Notes under the pieces: model-generated
Told to the model about the DNA's origin: nothing
Database searches by the model: none
Seen by the model: only the letters and a program-made list of their open reading frames with translations
Assembly (NCBI GenBank): GCA_002793215.1
Contig: PFPU01000020.1
Location: forward strand, 1 to 46,360
Source: Flavobacteriales bacterium CG_4_10_14_0_2_um_filter_35_18
GTDB taxonomy: Bacteria > Bacteroidota > Bacteroidia > Flavobacteriales > Flavobacteriaceae
DNA length: 46,360 bases
Direction: 5' to 3'
Program-made: the position numbers and the translations under genes
In this document: positions 8,126 to 17,952 of the stretch, in pieces
How positions within the stretch are numbered: the stretch's first letter is position 1
Layout of the letters: the number at the start of each line of letters is the position of its first letter

Positions 8126-9592
8126 ATGAATACCTATAAAAAACAACCCGTTGTCTTAAATTTTATTGATGGTGCATTTGCTAAAAATGGCCAAGAAACA
8201 ATGGATGTTATCAGTCCCCTTGACGGAAGTATCATTTCTAACTTGCCACTTTCTACTTTTGACGATGTTGATAAAGCCGTAAAAGCAGCCCAAAAAGCTT
8301 ATGTGGGATGGTCTGCTAAAACCATTAAGGAACGCATCCAAATATTTTTTACCTATCGCCAGTTGTTAGAAAAAAACATAGATGAACTCACAAAACTCAT
8401 CCAACTTGAAAACGGCAAAAACTATGATGAAGCTAAAGCCGAAGTTGAAAAAAGTATGGAACTTTGTGAATTCGCCGTATCCATGCCACAAATTGTTTTT
8501 AACGAAGTACAAGAAGTTAGCAAAGGGGTTGAGTGCCGAATTGAGCGCAAACCCCTTGGTGTGGTTGCTTCGATTACACCCTTTAATTTTCCGAATATGG
8601 TACCGCATTGGACCATGCCAAATGCCTTAGTTTTAGGGAATACTATGATTATGAAACCCTCAGAAATTGTTCCTTTAAGCGCTATGCGTATGGCTGAACT
8701 TTTAAAAGAAGCCGGTTTGCCCGATGGTGTTTTTAATGTGGTTAATGGTGGTAAAGCAGTTGTTGAAGCAATATGCGATCATCCCGATATTAAGGCAGTA
8801 TCTTTTGTAGGCTCAACAAAAGTGGCTAAAATTGTTTATAAACGTGCCACTTCAAACCTAAAAAGGTGCCTCGCCCTTGGTGGTGCTAAAAACCATTTAT
8901 TAGTTTTTCCGGATGCAAATCCTGATATGACAGCTTCAAATGTAGTCGCTTCTATGTCGGGCTGTGCAGGTCAACGGTGCATGGCCGCCTCGGTTATGGT
9001 TGGTGTTGCTCAAGTGCAACACATCATTGACAAAATGGTTATTGAAGCTAAAAAAATTGTTCCAGGTCAAAACTTAGGTGCGGTAATTAGCGCTGAAGCT
9101 AAAACGCGTATCGAAAATTATATCGCTCAAGCTGAAGCAGATGGTGCTAAAATTTTAATCGATGGCCGAAATACTACTGTAAAAGGCAAAGAAGGTGGGT
9201 TTTATGTAGGCGTTACCATAATAGATTATGTTACAACTGCAATGTCAGTTGCTCGTGAAGAAATTTTTGGACCAGTTATTTCAATTATTAGAGCTAAAGA
9301 TTTAAATGAAGCCATTGAAATAGAAAACGGATCTCAATATGGCAATGCCGCCGCCGTATTTACCCAAAGTGGCGGATTGGCAAAACAAGTTATGGAACGC
9401 GCCAGTGCCGGAATGATAGGCGTAAATATTGGCGTTCCCGTGCCTAGAGAACCTTTTTCTTTTGGAGGTTGGAACGATTCAAAATTTGGCGTAGGCGATA
9501 TTACCGGACGTAGTTCTATTGAATTCTGGTCTCAAAATAAAAAAGTAACCACTAAATGGAATCCCGAAGCTCAAATTAACTGGATGAGTTGA
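8126..9592 (+). CDS. mmsA: CoA-acylating methylmalonate/malonate-semialdehyde dehydrogenase
   Basis: SFVGSTKVAKIVYKRATSNLKRCLALGGAKNH and GCAGQRCMAASV catalytic region; start at ATG 8126 (ORF track extends 5' into the tRNA-Leu gene). Confidence 0.88.
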   Translation: MNTYKKQPVVLNFIDGAFAKNGQETMDVISPLDGSIISNLPLSTFDDVDKAVKAAQKAYVGWSAKTIKERIQIFFTYRQLLEKNIDELTKLIQLENGKNYDEAKAEVEKSMELCEFAVSMPQIVFNEVQEVSKGVECRIERKPLGVVASITPFNFPNMVPHWTMPNALVLGNTMIMKPSEIVPLSAMRMAELLKEAGLPDGVFNVVNGGKAVVEAICDHPDIKAVSFVGSTKVAKIVYKRATSNLKRCLALGGAKNHLLVFPDANPDMTASNVVASMSGCAGQRCMAASVMVGVAQVQHIIDKMVIEAKKIVPGQNLGAVISAEAKTRIENYIAQAEADGAKILIDGRNTTVKGKEGGFYVGVTIIDYVTTAMSVAREEIFGPVISIIRAKDLNEAIEIENGSQYGNAAAVFTQSGGLAKQVMERASAGMIGVNIGVPVPREPFSFGGWNDSKFGVGDITGRSSIEFWSQNKKVTTKWNPEAQINWMS

Positions 9593-9669
9593 CGAGATTA
9601 ATTTTACCAAAAAAAGCTTGTCCTTAGCATAAAAATAAGTAAAGTTAAAGGACTTATAAATCTAAACCT

Positions 9670-10998
9670 ATGAACAACATTATTAAAAACAATCTTGATT
9701 ACACCTTATTTTCTTGGGCAAAACAAGGCGGTCTCAACCCTATAAACGCCAGTCACGCCAAAGGCTGTTATATTTATGACAGAGACGGTAAAAAATACCT
9801 AGATTTTTCTTCACAATTGATGAATGTCAATATTGGTCATGGCAACCAACGGATTACCAAAGCAGTGGCTGCCCAAATGGAGAGGCTCAGTTATGTTTAT
9901 CCTGGAATGGCAACCGATGTACGTGGTGAACTCGGCAAAAAATTAGCTGAAATTACCCCAGGAAACTTAACCAAGTCATTTTTTACCTTAGCGGGTGCTG
10001 ATGCCATTGAAAACGCCATTAAATTGGCGCGAATTTATACCGGACGTCATAAAATTATTTCGCAATACCGCTCTTACCACGGCGCAACCTACGGGGCCAT
10101 TAGTGTTGGTGGTGATCCTCGAAAATTTGCCGTTGATAGCCAAGCTATGCCAAACGTGGTGCATGTTGAAAATCCCTATGCTTACCGTTGTCCTTGGCAT
10201 TCCGCTTCTATAAAAGAATGTGGCGAGCGTGCCATTGAAAACTTAGAACGCGTAGTTAATTTCGAAAACCCCGATAGCGTTGCCGCTATACTTTTTGAAG
10301 GTGAATCTGGCTCGTCTGGTTGTATAAAATATCCCCCTATGTATCTTAAAAAAGTGAGAAATCTTTGTGATAAATATGGCATTTTATTTATTGATGATGA
10401 AACCATGAGTGGTTTTGGTAGAACTGGTAAAATGTTTGGCATTGACCATCACGGTGTTACCCCCGATATTTTAGTATCTGCCAAAGGACTCACTTCGGGT
10501 TATTTGCCTTTGGGCGTAATGGTTGTTAGCGATACCATTGCCAAATATTTTGATGATAAACCTTTAGCTCTTGGTCTCACCTACTCGGCTCATCCCGTTT
10601 CTTGTGCGGCAGCAATCGAAAATATTAAAGTCATTCAAGAGGAAAATTTGGTTAACAATGCCGCCAAAATGGGAACTTATATCGAAAAGGAAGTCGAAAA
10701 AATGAAAGCAAAACACCCTTCTATTGGCGATTTCAGAAACACCGGCTTATTAGGCTGTATCGAACTCGTAAAAAATAGAGAAACCAAGGAGCCCATAACC
10801 GAATGGAATGCCAAAGCCAATGCTATGGACCTTACCAATAAAATGGCCGCAAAAATTCGCGAACTCGGTATGTTTACCTTTGTGCGTTGGAACTGGATTT
10901 TTATAGCGCCACCCTTAATTGTTAACAAAGCCGAAATTGATGAAGGCCTAGATATTATCTCTAAAACCATCGCTATTGCGGATAAAGAATGTTTTTAA
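9670..10998 (+). CDS. Class III (omega) aminotransferase, probably beta-alanine/3-aminoisobutyrate aminotransferase
   Basis: 442 aa; LFIDDETMSGFGRTGKMFG, SAKGLTSGYLPLG with PLP lysine; substrate inferred from context. Confidence 0.85.
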   Translation: MNNIIKNNLDYTLFSWAKQGGLNPINASHAKGCYIYDRDGKKYLDFSSQLMNVNIGHGNQRITKAVAAQMERLSYVYPGMATDVRGELGKKLAEITPGNLTKSFFTLAGADAIENAIKLARIYTGRHKIISQYRSYHGATYGAISVGGDPRKFAVDSQAMPNVVHVENPYAYRCPWHSASIKECGERAIENLERVVNFENPDSVAAILFEGESGSSGCIKYPPMYLKKVRNLCDKYGILFIDDETMSGFGRTGKMFGIDHHGVTPDILVSAKGLTSGYLPLGVMVVSDTIAKYFDDKPLALGLTYSAHPVSCAAAIENIKVIQEENLVNNAAKMGTYIEKEVEKMKAKHPSIGDFRNTGLLGCIELVKNRETKEPITEWNAKANAMDLTNKMAAKIRELGMFTFVRWNWIFIAPPLIVNKAEIDEGLDIISKTIAIADKECF

Positions 10999-11079
10999 AA
11001 AGCGATTATTTCAACCTAAATCAGTTTTAATAATTAACCTTAACCAGTTTGATAAGCGCATCTTAAAAAATAATTTTTT

Positions 11080-12801
11080 ATGAATAGAGACATTGTAGAA
11101 TTAACCGAAGACGTATCAAAATCTCCTTTATTCAGTGAGGATTTAGCGCCAATTCCTACCTCAAAAAGGACTTGGAACAAATGGAATTTAGCCGCCATTT
11201 GGATTGGCATGGCCGTGTGTATTCCAACCTATTTGTTGGCGTCATATATGATTAAAACTGGCTTAAATTGGTATGAAGCTTTAATAATTATTGGTTTGGC
11301 TAATTTGATTATTACCATTCCAATGATTCTCAATGGTCATGCCGGCGTAAAATATGGTGTTCCTTTTCCGGTAATTGGTCGCGCTGCCTTTGGCACAAAA
11401 GGAATTCATATTGCTTCGGTAACGCGTGGCATCATTGCTTGCGGTTGGTTTGGCGTGCAAACTTGGATTGGTGGTTTGGCAATTTATGCCATCTTTAATG
11501 CCATCACCGGCACACCGAGCGAGCTAGGTTTATCTATCGGTAAATTTGTGGGTTTCGCCATTTTTTGGGTCATCAACATTTACTTTATTTGGAAAGGAAC
11601 CGAAAGTATTAAATGGCTCGAAACCTACTCCGCACCCATTCTTATCGCTATGGGAATTGTATTGATTTGGTGGAGTTACGCTAAAGCGGATGGGTTTGCA
11701 ATTGTTTTAAAACAGAGTTCTCAACTTGAAAAAACCGCTGCAACCCTTATCGATATTGATAATGTACTTTATTTAAACCTCAATGTTTTAAATGACAAAG
11801 CGGGATACCCAAAGGCAAATCAATATCAAATAACGTCAAATAATATAAAAAGCGACTGGAAAATGATGTCCAAAAATCCTATCGCCATTTCAGAAATAGC
11901 TTCTGTTGATGGAATTAAAAAAGCTTCTAAAACCATTAAAGTCCAATTTCGAAAAACAGATGGTATCGCTACTTTTGATTCGAGCATTGTAACTGCCTCG
12001 TTAGTAAATCCCGACGAAGGAAAAAGCTCGAAACTTTGGGGCTATTTGTTGTGGCTAACCGCAATGGTTGGCTTTTGGGCAACTATGTCGATTAGTATTG
12101 CCGATATAACGCGTTATGCAGCCTCACAAAACGACCAAATATCGGGTCAATTTATAGGTTTGCCCGCAACAATGATGCTCTATTCGTTTGTAGGAATATT
12201 TGTTACAAGTGCTACCGTTATAAATTTTAGTGATATTTTAATTGCCGATGATGCCCCTTGGGATCCCGTTTCGCTTATTGCAAAATTCAAAAATCCTATG
12301 GTGGTTGTTATCGCACAAATTTTTATGCTCATCGCCACACTAAGCACCAACATTGCTGCCAATGTGATTGCGCCTGCCAACACATTCTCTAATTTATTCC
12401 CTAAAAAAATAAGCTTTAAAATGGGTGGACTTATTACCGGAATTATCGGAATTCTTATCGCTCCTTGGTGGTTGATGAATGAAATTTCAGGCTTTTTATT
12501 GTTTGTCAGTGGTTTATTAGGTCCGGTATTAGGTATTTTAATCACCGATTATTTTTTGATTCGTCACAAACAGATTGCGCTAGCCGATTTATATAAAGTA
12601 GATGGCATCTATTCCTACAATAAAACAGGATTTAATTTGGCGGCGCTCATTGCCTTATTTTTTGGAGTGTTTTTAGCGCTAATTGGCTATTGGGTACCCA
12701 CTTTAAATTTCTTGTATTCCTTATCCTGGTTTACCGGATTTATAATTTCATCGATAATTTATTATCTGCTCATGCAAAAAAAGCGCACAGATTTGTCCTA
12801 A
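11080..12801 (+). CDS. NCS1-family nucleobase:cation symporter with large internal hydrophilic insertion
   Basis: 573 aa; WIGMAVCIPTYLLASYMI, GVPFPVIGRAAFG, CGWFGVQTWIGG, VGFWATMSISIADITRYA. Confidence 0.85.
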   Translation: MNRDIVELTEDVSKSPLFSEDLAPIPTSKRTWNKWNLAAIWIGMAVCIPTYLLASYMIKTGLNWYEALIIIGLANLIITIPMILNGHAGVKYGVPFPVIGRAAFGTKGIHIASVTRGIIACGWFGVQTWIGGLAIYAIFNAITGTPSELGLSIGKFVGFAIFWVINIYFIWKGTESIKWLETYSAPILIAMGIVLIWWSYAKADGFAIVLKQSSQLEKTAATLIDIDNVLYLNLNVLNDKAGYPKANQYQITSNNIKSDWKMMSKNPIAISEIASVDGIKKASKTIKVQFRKTDGIATFDSSIVTASLVNPDEGKSSKLWGYLLWLTAMVGFWATMSISIADITRYAASQNDQISGQFIGLPATMMLYSFVGIFVTSATVINFSDILIADDAPWDPVSLIAKFKNPMVVVIAQIFMLIATLSTNIAANVIAPANTFSNLFPKKISFKMGGLITGIIGILIAPWWLMNEISGFLLFVSGLLGPVLGILITDYFLIRHKQIALADLYKVDGIYSYNKTGFNLAALIALFFGVFLALIGYWVPTLNFLYSLSWFTGFIISSIIYYLLMQKKRTDLS

Positions 12802-12856
12802 ATTCTTAACTTTAAAAAATAATTGCGATATTTAAACCTTAATTAAATAAAAAGCT

Positions 12857-14242
12857 ATGTCAGTACTCATTAAAAATGGTCGAATTATTAACGCATCCGA
12901 AGATTATATTGCCGACGTTTATACCGAAGGTGAAAAAATTGTTGCCATTGGTAAGAACCTGAATTACAAAGCCGATAAGGTTATTGATGCTACCGGTAAA
13001 TTGGTGTTTCCTGGCGGAATAGACCCGCATGTGCATTTAGATATGCCTTTTATGGGAACCTATTCTAGTGATAATTACGAAACCGGAACGCGCGCAGCAC
13101 TACACGGAGGCACAACAATGGTAATTGATTTTATCCTTCAAAAACAAGGAGATACCCTGCATAACGCCCTTAAAACTTGGCAACAAAAATCAATTGGAAA
13201 AGCCATTGGCGATTATTCTTATCACATGGCAATAACCGATTTTAACGACCATGTTGCCAAAGAAGTTGTTCAAATGATTGAAGAAGAAGGTATTTCATCC
13301 TTTAAAACTTTTATGGCTTATAAAGGCGCTTTAATGATTGACGACGGTCAAATGGTTCAGTTGATGAAAGTTGTTAAAAAACATGGTGGCATTGTTACAG
13401 TTCACGCTACCAATGGCGACATGATTGATTCGCTTATAGCTAAAAATAAATCGGAAGGTAATTTAGCACCCATTTACCATTATCTATCACAACCCGAAAT
13501 AACCGAAGCCGAAGCCTCTGCCCGATTTACCGATATGCTTTTTTATACCGATTGTCCGGGTTACATAGTCCACATGACCTGTGAAGGGGCTTTAAATGCC
13601 GTTCGCAAAGCGACACAACGCAACCAAAAAGTTTTTGTTGAAACCTGCACCCAATATTTAATGTTAGATGCATCCTTATATGAAGCTAATTTTGAAGGGG
13701 CCAAATGGGTTATGAGTCCTCCTTTGCGGGAAAAAAAAGACCGACAAGCACTTTGGTCGGGTATTAATCAAGGATTGGTGCAAGTGGTTGGTACCGACCA
13801 TTGTCCGTTTATGTGGGAACAAAAAAAAATGGGAAAAGATGATTTTTCTAAAATTCCGAATGGGCATCCGGCAATTGAACACCGCCTAGAATTTTTATAC
13901 TCCGAAGGGGTTAACCAAGGAAAAATATCGCTGACAAAATTTGTTGAAATCAGTTCTACAAATGCAGCTAAGATTTTTGGTATGTATCCTCGAAAAGGAA
14001 CCATTGCTATTGGATCTGACGCCGACTTGGTTATTTTTAATCCCAAAAAAGAACACACCATTTCGGTTAAAACACATCACATGAACTGTGATTATTCAGG
14101 CTACGAAGGACGGAAAGTTATCGGCAAAACCGAAACAGTAATTTTAAGAGGTGAAATTGCCATTGAAAATAACGAATGCCTTCTAAAAGCAGGGCACGGT
14201 CAATTTATACCACGAACCACAACATCAAAAACGGTCATATAA
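12857..14242 (+). CDS. hydA: Dihydropyrimidinase
   Basis: 461 aa; GGIDPHVHLDMPF, SSFKTFMAYKG (carbamylated Lys), GTDHCPF, GKDDFSKIPNG, HTISVKTHHMNCDYSGYEG. Confidence 0.93.
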   Translation: MSVLIKNGRIINASEDYIADVYTEGEKIVAIGKNLNYKADKVIDATGKLVFPGGIDPHVHLDMPFMGTYSSDNYETGTRAALHGGTTMVIDFILQKQGDTLHNALKTWQQKSIGKAIGDYSYHMAITDFNDHVAKEVVQMIEEEGISSFKTFMAYKGALMIDDGQMVQLMKVVKKHGGIVTVHATNGDMIDSLIAKNKSEGNLAPIYHYLSQPEITEAEASARFTDMLFYTDCPGYIVHMTCEGALNAVRKATQRNQKVFVETCTQYLMLDASLYEANFEGAKWVMSPPLREKKDRQALWSGINQGLVQVVGTDHCPFMWEQKKMGKDDFSKIPNGHPAIEHRLEFLYSEGVNQGKISLTKFVEISSTNAAKIFGMYPRKGTIAIGSDADLVIFNPKKEHTISVKTHHMNCDYSGYEGRKVIGKTETVILRGEIAIENNECLLKAGHGQFIPRTTTSKTVI

Positions 14243-14342
14243 ATTTTGTTAATTAAGGGTTTTTATTTAAAGTGAAACACTGACTAATCCTTAAATAAAT
14301 AAAACCATAAGCTATAAAGTTTCCATTTAAAATCAATAAATT

Positions 14343-15209
14343 ATGTCAAGAAAAATAAAATCAGGATTAATACAAATGAGTCTTCCAATGACCGAAGGCG
14401 AAGGTAGCATTCAACAAATCACGGATGCCATGTATCACAAACACATCCCTTATATTGAAGATGCCGGCAAACAAGGTGTTCAAATTTTATGCCTTCAAGA
14501 AATTTTTAACACCCCTTATTTTTGTCCAAGTCAAGACAATAAATGGTATGTCACGGCTCAAGCCGTTCCTGGTCCTACCATAGAAAAGATGCAGTTTTAT
14601 GCCAAAAAATACAATATGGTTATGATTATTCCTGTTTACGAAAAAGAGCAAGCAGGCGTTTTATACAATACCGCCGCGGTTATTGATGCCGATGGTAGCT
14701 ATTTGGGAAAATATCGCAAAAATCACATCCCCCATACCACGGGTTTTTGGGAAAAATATTTCTTTAAACCCGGCAATTTAGGCTATCCTGTTTTTCAAAC
14801 AAAATATGCCAAAGTGGGTGTTTATATCTGCTACGACAGGCATTTTCCGGAAGGGGCACGCGCCTTAGGTTTAAATGGGGCTGAAATTGTTTATAATCCT
14901 TCGGCTACCGTTGCAGGGTTGAGTGAATATTTATGGAAATTAGAACAACCCGCGCACGCTGCAGCTAATGGCTATTTTATGGGCTGTATCAATCGCGTTG
15001 GCGAAGAAAAGCCTTGGAATTTAGGTAAATTTTACGGTCAATCTTATTTTGTTGATCCACGTGGACAAATTTTTGCACAGGCTTCACGCGATAATGATGA
15101 ATTATTGGTGGCCGAATTCGATTTAGATCTAATCGATGAAGTGCGTTCTACTTGGCAATTCTTTAGAGATAGACGTCCTGAAACTTATGGAAAGTTGACT
15201 GAATTATAA
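14343..15209 (+). CDS. Nitrilase-family N-carbamoyl-beta-alanine amidohydrolase (beta-ureidopropionase)
   Basis: 288 aa; Glu/Lys/Cys triad context (LQEIFNTPYF, KYRKNHIPH, GVYICYDRHFPEGAR); between dihydropyrimidinase and PreTA. Confidence 0.88.
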   Translation: MSRKIKSGLIQMSLPMTEGEGSIQQITDAMYHKHIPYIEDAGKQGVQILCLQEIFNTPYFCPSQDNKWYVTAQAVPGPTIEKMQFYAKKYNMVMIIPVYEKEQAGVLYNTAAVIDADGSYLGKYRKNHIPHTTGFWEKYFFKPGNLGYPVFQTKYAKVGVYICYDRHFPEGARALGLNGAEIVYNPSATVAGLSEYLWKLEQPAHAAANGYFMGCINRVGEEKPWNLGKFYGQSYFVDPRGQIFAQASRDNDELLVAEFDLDLIDEVRSTWQFFRDRRPETYGKLTEL

Positions 15210-15256
15210 ATTATTTTAAATTAGGTTAACCTTATACCTATATAAAACAACAAAGA

Positions 15257-16582
15257 ATGGCAGAATATAACAGACCAACTTCTGAAGCTGAATTTCAAAA
15301 TAATTTTAAGCAAAAAAAACCCTTAATGAACCCTACCGAGGCGTTTTATGAAAGTGCAAGGTGTTTATTTTGCTATGATGCACCATGCATTAAAGCCTGC
15401 CCTACACATATTGATATTCCGCTGTTTATTAAGCAAATACAAACAAAGAATACCGAAGGAGCGGCCCAAACAATTTTTAATGCAAATTGGCTCGGCAACA
15501 CTTGTGGTTTGGTTTGCCCAACAGGTGTTTTATGTGAAGGCGCCTGTGTTTTTAACCACCAAAATATTATGCCCATACAAATTGGCAGATTGCAAAATTT
15601 TGCCACACATAAAGTTATAGATTCTGGCAAAGAAATTTTTAAGGTAGGCAAACCTAACAATAAAAAAATGGCCATTATCGGAGCTGGTCCGGCCGGAATT
15701 GCCTGTGCCTGCGAGCTGCGCAGCTTAGGCTATCAAGTATGTATTTTTGAAGCCAAAAATAAAGCCTCGGGTTTAGCCGTTCACGGCATTGCACCCTATA
15801 AAATATCAAATGAAGAGGTGCTTAATGAAATAAGTTATTTGCAAAATCAACTGGGTTTTGAGATAAGATATAACACACCAATCAACTCAAAAGAACAATT
15901 GCAAGACCTTGAAAAAAACTATGATGCCATCTTTTTAGGACTTGGTTTAGGAAAAACCGGCGCTTTAGAAATTGAAGGTGAAAACAAAAAAGGCGTGATA
16001 GGTGCGGTTGAATTTATTGAAGAATTGCGCTCTAAACACCATCATTTAAAAGTTCCCAACAAAGTAGTGGTTTTGGGAGGTGGCAATACCGCAATGGATG
16101 CCGCATCGGAAGCTGCAAAAATGGGTGCTAAAAAAATTGTTTTGGCCTACCGAAATTCAAAGGAAAAAATGAAAGCCTATAAATTTGAATACGACTTTGC
16201 CATTAGTGCGGGCGTAGATAGTTTATTTAATTTAGTGCCTATTGGCATTGTAGGAAAGGGTAAAGTTGAAGGCGTTAAATTCGCCAAAACAGAGCTGATT
16301 GAGGGCAAGCTTCAAACCAAAAATAACGATGTATTTGTTGTGCAATGTGATTTGGTTATCAAAGCAACCGGTCAAGCAAAACAAGGTGCATTTTATCAGT
16401 TAATTGATCATTTAAAATGCGATAACCAATCGCGATTACTCATCAATAAAGAAACCTTTCAAACATCAAATCCAAAATATTTTGCTGGTGGAGATGCTGT
16501 TAATGGTGGTGCTGAAGTTGTAAATGCTGCTTATGATGGAAAAATGGCTGCTTTAGGAATGCATCAATGGTTGACAAAATAA
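15257..16582 (+). CDS. preT: NAD-dependent dihydropyrimidine dehydrogenase subunit PreT
   Basis: 441 aa; Cys-rich N-terminus (CLFCYDAPCIKACPTHIDIP, CGLVCPTGVLCEGAC), FAD motif AIIGAGPAGIACA, VVLGGGNTAMDAA. Confidence 0.92.
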   Translation: MAEYNRPTSEAEFQNNFKQKKPLMNPTEAFYESARCLFCYDAPCIKACPTHIDIPLFIKQIQTKNTEGAAQTIFNANWLGNTCGLVCPTGVLCEGACVFNHQNIMPIQIGRLQNFATHKVIDSGKEIFKVGKPNNKKMAIIGAGPAGIACACELRSLGYQVCIFEAKNKASGLAVHGIAPYKISNEEVLNEISYLQNQLGFEIRYNTPINSKEQLQDLEKNYDAIFLGLGLGKTGALEIEGENKKGVIGAVEFIEELRSKHHHLKVPNKVVVLGGGNTAMDAASEAAKMGAKKIVLAYRNSKEKMKAYKFEYDFAISAGVDSLFNLVPIGIVGKGKVEGVKFAKTELIEGKLQTKNNDVFVVQCDLVIKATGQAKQGAFYQLIDHLKCDNQSRLLINKETFQTSNPKYFAGGDAVNGGAEVVNAAYDGKMAALGMHQWLTK

Positions 16583-16623
16583 TTACACGCATCACTCAAC
16601 ATTAAAAACTCAAAACTCAAAAA

Positions 16624-17952
16624 ATGGTCGATTTATCAATAAATTTTGCAGGTATTAAAGCACCAAATCCATTTTGGTTAGCTTCTGCCCCACCTACCAA
16701 TTCAGGATATCAAATTATGAAAGCTTTTGAGGCTGGCTGGGGTGGCGCAGTTTGGAAAACCTTGGGAATACCGGTTGTAAATGTATCGAGCAGATATGGT
16801 TCTGTAAATTATAGAGATACCCGTATGATGGGCTTCAACAATATTGAGCTCATAACCGATAGACCCTTAGCCGATAATTTAAGAGAAATTGAAGAAGTTA
16901 AAAAATATTTTCCAAACCACGCCGTGATTGCCTCCTTAATGGTAGAAACGCGCAAGGAATGGATTCAAATCATTAAAGATGTTGAAAATGCGGGCGTTGA
17001 CGGAATCGAATTAAATTTTGGTTGCCCCCATGGTATGTGCGAACGCGGCATGGGTTCGGCTGTTGGTCAAGAACCCGAAGTTTTAAAAACCATCGTAGAA
17101 TGGGCAAAAGATGCTGCAAAAGTTCCAGTAATCACCAAATTAACGCCCAATATTTCTCATATTACCGACCCTGGTTTGGCAGCTTATCAAGGGGGAACAG
17201 ATGCTATTTCTTTGATTAACACCATAAAAAGTATTGTTGGTATTGATTTAGATACCTACGCGCCCTACCCTATTGTTGACGGAAAGGGAACAAATGGCGG
17301 TTATTGCGGACCTGCAGTAAAACCAATTGCCATGAATATGCTCAAAGATTTGGCACAACATCCCGAAATAAGTAAAATCCCCTTATCAGGTATTGGCGGT
17401 ATCGAAACATGGCGAGACGTTGTTGAGTTTATTCTACTTGGCGCAACCTCTATACAGGTTTGTACGGCAGTCATGCATTACGGATTTGGGATTGTTCGCG
17501 AAATGGATGCCGGTTTACGCGCCTTTATGGATACAAAAGGCTATCATACCATTTATGATTTTGCGGGTTTGGCACTTCCTAACGTAACTGAATGGAAACA
17601 TTTGGATTTAAAATACAAAGTAATAGCCGCAATAAATCCAGATAAATGTATTGGATGTGATTTGTGTTATATTGCCTGTGATGATGGGGCGCATCAAGCC
17701 ATTGCCCGGTCAATAGATCTCAAAAATAGAATTCCGAGTATTATTGAAGAAAATTGCGTGGGTTGCAATTTATGCTCATTGGTTTGTCCGGTTGAAAATT
17801 GCATCACCATGCTTAGAAAAGATGACGGAACCGCTCACGTTACTTGGGCTGAACGCACAAATGCCGATGATATTCCAACAAGCTTTAATGATAATCGCGC
17901 TGGTGGTATTGGGCATTTTGTGCCAAAACCCACAGATGCTTTAAAAAGTTAA
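16624..17952 (+). CDS. preA: NAD-dependent dihydropyrimidine dehydrogenase subunit PreA
   Basis: 442 aa; NPFWLASAPPTNSG, ELNFGCPHGMCERGMGSAVGQEPE, two 4Fe-4S motifs (CIGCDLCYIAC, CVGCNLCSLVCPVENC). Confidence 0.94.
   Translation: MVDLSINFAGIKAPNPFWLASAPPTNSGYQIMKAFEAGWGGAVWKTLGIPVVNVSSRYGSVNYRDTRMMGFNNIELITDRPLADNLREIEEVKKYFPNHAVIASLMVETRKEWIQIIKDVENAGVDGIELNFGCPHGMCERGMGSAVGQEPEVLKTIVEWAKDAAKVPVITKLTPNISHITDPGLAAYQGGTDAISLINTIKSIVGIDLDTYAPYPIVDGKGTNGGYCGPAVKPIAMNMLKDLAQHPEISKIPLSGIGGIETWRDVVEFILLGATSIQVCTAVMHYGFGIVREMDAGLRAFMDTKGYHTIYDFAGLALPNVTEWKHLDLKYKVIAAINPDKCIGCDLCYIACDDGAHQAIARSIDLKNRIPSIIEENCVGCNLCSLVCPVENCITMLRKDDGTAHVTWAERTNADDIPTSFNDNRAGGIGHFVPKPTDALKS

Noticed and set aside
8366-8630. 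Short ORFs on either strand inside mmsA (8156..8341 -, 8366..8608 -, 8382..8630 +, 8422..8616 -)
   Set aside because: All lie in alternate frames of a well-supported gene and show no recognisable protein features.
9988-10970. Antisense/alternate-frame ORFs in the aminotransferase (9988, 9995, 10182, 10677)
   Set aside because: Shadow ORFs of a strong CDS; no family-like motifs or start context.
12180-12545. 121-aa antisense ORF inside the NCS1 transporter
   Set aside because: Hydrophobic sequence arises from the complementary strand of TM-coding DNA; no independent support.
13676-14080. Antisense ORFs in dihydropyrimidinase (13676, 13768, 13895)
   Set aside because: Shadow ORFs with low-complexity composition.
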